Assembly: GCA_910577465.1 (NCBI GenBank)
Contig: CAJTMM010000043.1
Location: forward strand, 1 to 16,377
DNA length: 16,377 nt
Direction: 5' to 3'
Source: an uncultured Muribaculaceae bacterium
GTDB taxonomy: Bacteria > Bacteroidota > Bacteroidia > Bacteroidales > Muribaculaceae
In this document: piece after piece, positions 13,256-16,377 of the stretch
How the letters are laid out: every line of letters begins with the position of its first letter
Numbering within the stretch: position 1 is the stretch's first letter
The notes under the pieces: generated by a model
What the model was told of the DNA's origin: nothing
Database searches by the model: none
What the model saw: the letters and a program-made list of their open reading frames with translations, nothing else
Made by a program: the position numbers and the translations under genes

Positions 13256-15055
13256 ATGGCAAACGTTCTGACTGAAATGATAAGCAAGCAGTGCCTTAAA
13301 TATGGCAAACGCGAAGCTTTCAAATATAAAGAAAACAATCGGTGGATTTCCACCTCGTGGAACGAACTCAACCACATCACCGAAACTATAGCTTGCGCAT
13401 TAGAGATAATCGGACTCAAGGAAGAGGACAACATCACCGTTTTTTCAGCTAACCGTCCGGAAATTCTTATTACCGACTTCGCAGCCTATGCCAACCGTGC
13501 TGTTCCTATATCCATCTACTCTACCAGCTCGGCTGACCAGGTTGAATACATCGTCAACGATGCCAAGGCGGAAATCATTTTTGTAGGCGACAAAAAGCAA
13601 TATGCCATCGCTCGTAGTGTGCAGAAGAAACTGAAACACCTGCGTCAGATTATCACATTCGATGATGTTCAGCGCGATGCCGACGACAAAACCACACTCA
13701 CATTCGCCCAATTCACGGAACTCGGCAAAAAAGCTTCACAGGCTTGCCACGACGAGGTCGACGCACGGCGCAACCGCGCATTGCCCGACGACATAGCTAC
13801 CATCATATACACCTCCGGTACTACCGGCGAACCCAAAGGAGCCGTACTCCCCCATTCCTGCTTCAATGCCGTGATGGAGATACACGTCGAGCGTCTCACC
13901 ATGCTCAGCGACAAGGACACATCTCTATGCTTCCTGCCGTTAAGCCACATTTTTGAAAAAGCATGGACATACTTTTGTATGCACATGGGCATGAGATTCG
14001 CCATCAACAATGACCCTCGCGAGATACAGCAAACCATAAAAGAGATACGCCCCACATGTATGTGTTCGGTTCCAAGATTTTGGGAAAAAGTTTACACTGC
14101 CGTTCAGGAGAAGCTCTCCGACATGAAGGGCTTCAAGAAATGGATGGCTTCACGGGCGCTCAGCGTTGGTCACCGGCGGAATATCGACTATGCACGCATA
14201 GGCAAGAAAGCACCATGGTACATTGAACAGCAGTACCGCTTCTTCGAGCGGCACGTGTTCATGCCGCTGCGCAAAGCCATCGGTGTCGAGAACGGCAACA
14301 TCTTCCCCACGGCAGGTGCCCCGCTATCGGCTAATATCGTGGAGTTTTTCCAAAGCTGCGGTATCAATGTTATGATTGGCTACGGACTTTCCGAAACCAC
14401 AGCTACGGTTACTTGCTACCCCAATACCGGTTATGAGATAGGGACCGTCGGCACTCCTATGCCACGTGTACAGGTGAAGATAGGCGACGAAAATGAGATA
14501 CTTGTGAAAGGCCCCACCGTCATGCGCGGCTACTACAACAAACCCGAAGCTACCGCCCAGGCATTTACCGCCGACGGTTGGTTCCGTACCGGCGATGCCG
14601 GATACATCGACGAATCCGGTGCTTTGATTCTAACCGAACGCATCAAGGACCTCTTCAAGACATCCAATGGTAAGTACATCGCGCCACAGGCGTTGGAAAG
14701 CCGCCTTGGCGAGGACAAATATATCGAGCAGGTGGCTGTAATAGGCGACCAGCGCAAATACGTCACCGCCATTATCATCCCTGCCTTCGAAGCACTCAAG
14801 GAATACGCGCGCAAGAAGCACATACAGTACCGCTCTGTCGAGGATTTGGTTAAGAACGCCGACATACGCAAGATGATTGAGGAGCGCATCGAACGCCTTC
14901 AGGAGAATTTTGCCGGATTCGAGCAGATTAAGAAATTCACTCTCCTGCCGCAGGCATTCACCATGGAAGCCGGTGAGCTCACCAACACTCTCAAGATACG
15001 CCGTCCTATAATCAACAACCGCTACGCGCGTGAGATTGAGGCAATGTACGTGTAA
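13256..15055 (+). CDS. Long-chain fatty acid--CoA ligase (AMP-dependent synthetase)
   Basis: The protein adenylates a fatty acid with ATP and then forms the acyl-CoA thioester, activating fatty acids for lipid synthesis or turnover. The 599 residues match bacterial long-chain acyl-CoA synthetases of the FadD/FAA type. Motifs are in order: the P-loop YTSGTTGEPKG (185-195), the LPLSHIFEK block (227-235), FPTAGAPLS (350-358), YGLSETTA (376-383), GWFRTGD (441-447) with the ribose-binding aspartate, KDLFKTSNGKYIAPQALE (464-481), and the GELTNTLKIRR segment with K580, the expected adenylation lysine. No signal peptide or membrane helix is seen, so it is cytoplasmic or membrane-associated. It precedes prfB by 40 bp, with no promoter or terminator between them. 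Chain-length preference cannot be read from sequence. I left the symbol blank because several paralogues exist in these genomes. Confidence 0.94.
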   Translation: MANVLTEMISKQCLKYGKREAFKYKENNRWISTSWNELNHITETIACALEIIGLKEEDNITVFSANRPEILITDFAAYANRAVPISIYSTSSADQVEYIVNDAKAEIIFVGDKKQYAIARSVQKKLKHLRQIITFDDVQRDADDKTTLTFAQFTELGKKASQACHDEVDARRNRALPDDIATIIYTSGTTGEPKGAVLPHSCFNAVMEIHVERLTMLSDKDTSLCFLPLSHIFEKAWTYFCMHMGMRFAINNDPREIQQTIKEIRPTCMCSVPRFWEKVYTAVQEKLSDMKGFKKWMASRALSVGHRRNIDYARIGKKAPWYIEQQYRFFERHVFMPLRKAIGVENGNIFPTAGAPLSANIVEFFQSCGINVMIGYGLSETTATVTCYPNTGYEIGTVGTPMPRVQVKIGDENEILVKGPTVMRGYYNKPEATAQAFTADGWFRTGDAGYIDESGALILTERIKDLFKTSNGKYIAPQALESRLGEDKYIEQVAVIGDQRKYVTAIIIPAFEALKEYARKKHIQYRSVEDLVKNADIRKMIEERIERLQENFAGFEQIKKFTLLPQAFTMEAGELTNTLKIRRPIINNRYAREIEAMYV

Positions 15056-15095
15056 CGCATTTTTTACATCTCACATCATACGTTTTATCACATTT

Positions 15096-16218
15096 ATGAT
15101 TACTCAGGAACAATTAAAAGAGACTTTTGAACGCAAGTTGGCGTTGAGGAGGTATCTTTGACATCGACAACAAGAAAATACAAGTAGAGGAAGAGGAACT
15201 CCGCACTCATGTGCCTGATTTCTGGGAACACCCCAAGGAAGCGCAGATTCAGATGAAGAAAATCAAGGATCTGCAAGGTTGGATTGAGGGCTATAAGGAG
15301 GTCGAGGATGCCGTCGACGAACTCGAGCTGGCATGGGACTACGTTAAGGAGGGCGAAATGGAGGAAGCCGAGCTCGATGCCATGTATGCCGACGCTATCG
15401 AGAAAATCGAAAAACTCGAATTGCGCAACATGCTCCGACGCGAGGAGGACAAACTCGGGGTCGTTCTGAAAATCAATTCAGGAGCCGGCGGTACTGAAAG
15501 CCAGGACTGGGCTTCTATGCTCATGCGCATGTATCTCCGTTGGTGCGAGAAACATGGTTACAAAACATCCATAGCCAACCTTCTCGACGGCGACGAAGCC
15601 GGTATAAAATCATGTACCATCAACGTCGAGGGTGATTTCGCCTACGGATATCTCAAAAGCGAGAACGGTGTCCACCGTTTAGTACGTGTATCCCCCTACA
15701 ATGCTCAGGGAAAGCGCATGACATCGTTTGCATCCGTATTTGTCACTCCGCTTGTCGACGACACCATCGAGGTACGCGTTGACCCGGCACTGCTATCATG
15801 GGACACATTCCGAAGCGGTGGTGCAGGCGGACAGAACGTTAACAAGGTGGAATCAGGTGTGCGCTTGCGCTACCAGTTCACCGACCCTTACACCGGCGAG
15901 AAGGAAGAGATTCTCATTGAGAACACCGAGACCCGCGACCAGCCTAAAAATAAGGAAAACGCTATGCGCCAGTTGCGCTCCATACTCTACGACAAGGAGT
16001 TGCAACACCGTATGCAGGAGCAAGCCAAGATTGAGGCCGGCAAGATGAAAATTGAATGGGGCTCGCAGATACGCAGCTACGTATTCGATGACCGCCGCGT
16101 CAAAGACCACCGCACAGGCTTCCAGACATCCGACGTCAACGGAGTGATGGACGGCGACATCGACGGCTTCATCAAAGCATTCCTTATGGAATTTGCCGGC
16201 AACGAAGACCAGGCATAA
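15096..16218 (+). CDS. prfB: Peptide chain release factor 2, expressed by programmed +1 frameshift
   Basis: RF2 recognises UAA and UGA stop codons and triggers peptide release in the ribosome. The reading frame starts at the ATG at 15096, runs 21 codons (beginning MITQEQLKET, ending LRRYL) and meets an in-frame TGA at 15159-15161. A +1 shift at CTT resumes with GAC (15160) and continues for 352 residues, giving a 373-residue protein in line with the family (about 365). In full-length numbering the GGQ catalytic tripeptide is at 244-246 (SGGAGGQNVN). The stop-recognition tripeptide is SPY (199-201) rather than the SPF of E. coli. The N-terminal coiled-coil region and the domain blocks before GGQ are intact. 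If the TGA were obeyed, only a 21-residue peptide would be made. It lies 40 bp after the acyl-CoA synthetase gene and ends before a strong terminator. The split is not a mutation, because the recoding signal is complete. Confidence 0.97.
15147..15162 (+). promoter_or_regulatory. prfB autoregulatory +1 frameshift signal
   Basis: The sequence AGG AGG TAT CTT TGA C contains all parts of the known prfB recoding site. There is an internal SD-like AGGAGG (15147-15152), a 3-nt spacer, the slippery CTT T (15156-15159), and the TGA stop in the weak-termination context TGAC. Spacing is the same as in E. coli. When RF2 is scarce, slow termination at UGA lets peptidyl-tRNA-Leu slip from CUU to UUU, so RF2 controls its own synthesis. 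Downstream homology resumes exactly at the shifted GAC codon. Confidence 0.97.
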
Positions 16219-16246
16219 CCCCACGTTAACCACTACCTACACATAC

Positions 16247-16284
16247 AGTAGGCGGGATGAATCCACATCCCGCCTACTTTTTTT
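16247..16284 (+). terminator. Intrinsic terminator of prfB
   Basis: Bases 16247-16259 pair without mismatch with 16266-16278 (13 bp, GC-rich core) around the loop AATCCA, and the run of Ts reaches 16284. It begins 28 bp after the prfB stop codon. The stem also has an A immediately before it but no opposing T tract, so it works best in the plus direction. Confidence 0.94.
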
Positions 16285-16330
16285 CACCACAAAAGTGCAA
16301 ATTCGCACACCAACCCCCACCTCCACCCCC

Positions 16331-16338
16331 TACCTTTG
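16331..16338 (+). promoter_or_regulatory. -7 box of a gene beyond the right edge
   Basis: TACCTTTG matches TAnnTTTG exactly and is identical to the box ahead of the acyl-CoA synthetase gene. It lies 46 bp after the prfB terminator in a C-rich non-coding stretch, facing right. No TTTG is present 18-20 nt upstream. No start codon for a convincing gene is seen before the window ends, so the served gene is outside it. Confidence 0.5.
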
Positions 16339-16377
16339 CACCAACAAACCAAAACCCTCAAAAAAACCGGAGCGAAA

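Noticed and set aside
15079..15086. TACGTTTT as a -7 box for prfB
   Set aside because: The last position is T rather than G, there is no -33 match upstream, and it lies only 9 bp before the ATG.
15159..15161. In-frame TGA near the start of prfB read as a nonsense mutation or pseudogene
   Set aside because: The surrounding AGGAGG, CTT T and TGAC elements make up the standard prfB recoding site, and homology resumes exactly in the +1 frame.
15211..16218. prfB as a shorter gene starting at the GTG at 15211
   Set aside because: This start would drop the conserved N-terminal helix. The upstream residues through the frameshift match RF2 (LRRYL-D-IDNKK).

Overview
The window looks like chromosomal DNA from the order Bacteroidales, with a gut Muribaculaceae-like genome as the best guess. 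The evidence is fourfold. Six non-coding stretches carry an exact TAnnTTTG box, the -7 element of the Bacteroidetes primary sigma factor. None of the eleven translation starts I examined has a convincing Shine-Dalgarno (SD) sequence. The topoisomerase IV B subunit and release factor 2 are of the Bacteroidetes type. There is also a DUF4369/thioredoxin-like lipoprotein of a kind common in this phylum. The family-level placement is inference.

Left part, minus strand. ndk (nucleoside diphosphate kinase) and a secreted M23 (LytM-type) peptidase read leftwards from a near-perfect promoter and end at a clear intrinsic terminator at 88-122. An AT-rich 252-bp spacer separates them from a tightly packed minus-strand operon read in the order parE, coaD, S41 carboxyl-terminal protease, ispD, recG (8569 down to 1760). 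Its junctions are overlaps or gaps of 1-25 nt. The operon joins chromosome decatenation, CoA synthesis, envelope proteolysis, isoprenoid synthesis and recombination repair.

Middle. Divergent from parE is a lipoprotein with a thioredoxin fold that has lost both active-site cysteines. Its stop codon directly abuts, with no spacer, the stop codon of a convergent two-gene glycosyltransferase (GT) operon (GT4 then GT2, 4-nt overlap). A second GT2 gene diverges from the GT4 gene across an 81-bp spacer that holds a 13-bp palindrome. These three enzymes look like a small surface-glycan module between housekeeping genes.

Right part, plus strand. A long-chain acyl-CoA synthetase is followed by prfB. 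The prfB gene is split by an in-frame TGA at codon 22 and carries the complete programmed +1 frameshift signal. A strong terminator follows prfB, and a promoter-like box at the right edge faces a gene outside the window.

Most of the window is core metabolism and information processing. I see no mobile element, CRISPR array, tRNA or rRNA, and no convincing undescribed system. The points most worth a second look are the SD-dependent frameshift in a lineage that initiates without SD, the cysteine-less thioredoxin lipoprotein, and the divergent glycosyltransferase control region.
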